From positions 606,001 to 670,000 of the forward strand of contig JASJOG010000077.1 in assembly GCA_030142905.1 (NCBI GenBank): a DNA stretch of 64,000 bases, in the 5' to 3' direction. A model generated the notes under the pieces. It had not been told where the DNA came from, did not search any database, and saw only the letters and a list, made by a program, of their open reading frames with translations. Below are positions 62,692-64,000 of the stretch, piece by piece (position 1 is the first letter of the stretch; each line of letters opens with the position of its first letter). A program made the translations under genes and the position numbers. The DNA comes from Heliopora coerulea. Its lineage: Eukaryota; Cnidaria; Anthozoa; Scleralcyonacea; Helioporidae.

Positions 62692-64000
62692 CTATTGTTC
62701 GTCACTCAAGTCACCCAATAAAGAATCAACACCATCAACATTCAATACAGATATTTCCGAATCATTTCTCATACTGGATAAATTACTAGTAAACTTTAGC
62801 TCGGTCTGTTCAGCATCGTACATACGTGCATTAGCCTGCTTTAACTCACCAGGTGGATTAAGAATATTTGCAACTTTTTGCTCCTAGTCTTTGCAACTCT
62901 TTTCATATCCTAAAAGTGCATCACTAACATGACCACTTCAGCTTCTTATAAGTTTTTCTTCTATATTTGCATTGAACAACTGGGTAACGCATGTCACACG
63001 AAGACTATGACTAGTTTTTCTATTCGTGCCAATGGCACCACACAGACTCGGCAGAATATTGTTTAAGGAATAAATTCCAATGGCACAATTTTTGAATTCA
63101 AATCTTCCATCGTTAAGCGGTTGAAAGTAGAACGCATTTGCCTTAACATTCTCACGAAGCTTGCTAACTAATTCAAAGTGACGCTTATAAATTTTAACCA
63201 AACAATGATCGTGACCATCATTTTCGTTTCCATGACACAAGTGCTTAACCACTCCACCCCTCTTTTTCATGTCTGCTATACCGCCGTGAAATGTTTTTGA
63301 AACGTTTTTCTGATAAACTATGGTCTTATCGTCTTCTATTTTAATATCGTCTAAGCGCAATTGGAGATATTCTTGAGAACGCATTCCGAATATTTTCCCG
63401 TTATAGAAATATATAGTACGTAGTAATGTCTTAGCTGATGCTTCGCCCAACACACCTTGCTGCTACATTCGTTCTTCCTCTTCATCGCTTACAGGTTCTT
63501 TCTCAGCTTTCTCATTTGTAATTCCTGTGGTATGAACTTCTTTCATTTCAGCGTCGAGAATCCGTCTTAATCCGACAAAGCTAGAAAAGAAAACAGACCA
63601 TTAAGACAAAAATTTCATTTACTAACAGCAATTCGCCTTAAAAGTAATATCGTTTCAATTCGGTTTGCTAAACTTACCACTTGTTAGATTTGTCAAGCAT
63701 ATTAACATTATCTCGGTTCTTGCCCTCGAAGTGTCTTTTAAGACCAGCAACCACTTGATATAGTAACATAGCAGGATATCGTGGTCCTTTTTTGTTAGCG
63801 ACCTCTCCTACAAACTTTCCAATTCAAACATTTAACGACAAGGGTGCCATCTTTTCCCACCTTTCCATATCCAAATCCTCAATATCGTCTAATGATATAC
63901 CTAAGCTAGTTTCCTCGACCACAGCACGTTTATTCTCCCTATCCGGTATCCAGTTTTCAAAGGGATTTACCGACCACTTATTCTTGTATCGGGTTGACAA
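62692..64000 (-). pseudogene. Crypton-type tyrosine recombinase (KCTD1/DUF3504-like), broken
   Basis: Minus strand, at least two exons: 64000-63678 and 63580-62692, with donor GTAAGTTT and acceptor TTTTCTAG in matching phase. Exon 1 (continuing off the window) gives NPFENWIPDREN and YPAMLLYQVVAGLKRHFEG. Exon 2 gives LRRILDAEMKEVH, EPVSDEEEER, TIYFYNGKIFGMRSQEYLQL, then SHSLRVTCVTQLFNANIEEK with the H-x-x-R of tyrosine recombinases, and a possible catalytic Tyr in LLGYEK. In-frame stops lie at 63824, 63463, 62938 and 62884. The domain occurs in Crypton transposons and in host proteins derived from them; decay favours a dead element here. Confidence 0.75.

Noticed and set aside
1..64000. CRISPR arrays, operons, Shine-Dalgarno sites or rRNA
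   Set aside because: None seen; gene structure is eukaryotic throughout.

Overview
The window is eukaryotic and animal-like. Genes are split by GT-AG introns, AT content is high, microsatellites are common, and transposable elements (TEs) of many classes fill the introns. The mix of LINEs, Penelope-like elements, a Gmr1-order Ty3/gypsy element, a Crypton-type recombinase, hAT, Harbinger and many palindromic MITEs suggests an invertebrate, most probably an anthozoan cnidarian such as a stony coral. That assignment is inference. I saw no bacterial-type gene organisation.

Three host genes can be supported, all on the + strand, and all point to vitamin A handling. STRA6-like copy A (retinol transporter, RBP-receptor family) enters from the left edge and ends at 34342; seven 3' exons are in the window. 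A single-exon retinol dehydrogenase-type SDR (320 aa) lies at 38622-39584. STRA6-like copy B starts at 44006, shows seventeen exons to 61016, and its last exon must lie beyond 64000. The two transporters share exon sizes and phases and are about 70 percent identical in most shared exons, so they are tandem paralogues flanking the dehydrogenase. Together the products could import retinol and oxidise it to retinal.

Layout: 0.5-34.3 kb is copy A, with one 18.9-kb intron (612-19538) swollen by TEs; the matching intron of copy B is 453 bp. In that intron lie a LINE (1.86-6.15 kb, itself carrying a TIR element) and a nest whose order can be read from target-site duplications. A hAT element (6479-19311) was entered by a MULE-like element (6556-11394), itself entered by a Harbinger element (8709-11380). 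The same hAT was also entered by a second hAT (11924-19224), then by a Ty3/gypsy element (12230-18839) with domain order PR-IN-RT-RH, then by a Penelope-like element (13298-14721) with two hammerhead ribozyme motifs. A second, Mag-like gypsy element with 83-bp LTRs (24776-29647), interrupted by a hAT MITE, lies in the intron before exon A17. 34.3-38.6 kb is intergenic, with repeats and a 1-kb TIR element just upstream of the dehydrogenase. 39.6-44 kb is repeat-rich. 44-61 kb is copy B. 61.3-64 kb, inside the last intron of copy B, holds a LINE 3' fragment and a broken Crypton-type recombinase gene on the minus strand.

Exons were found by reading splice sites, codon phase and recalled similarity to vertebrate STRA6. 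No database search was run.
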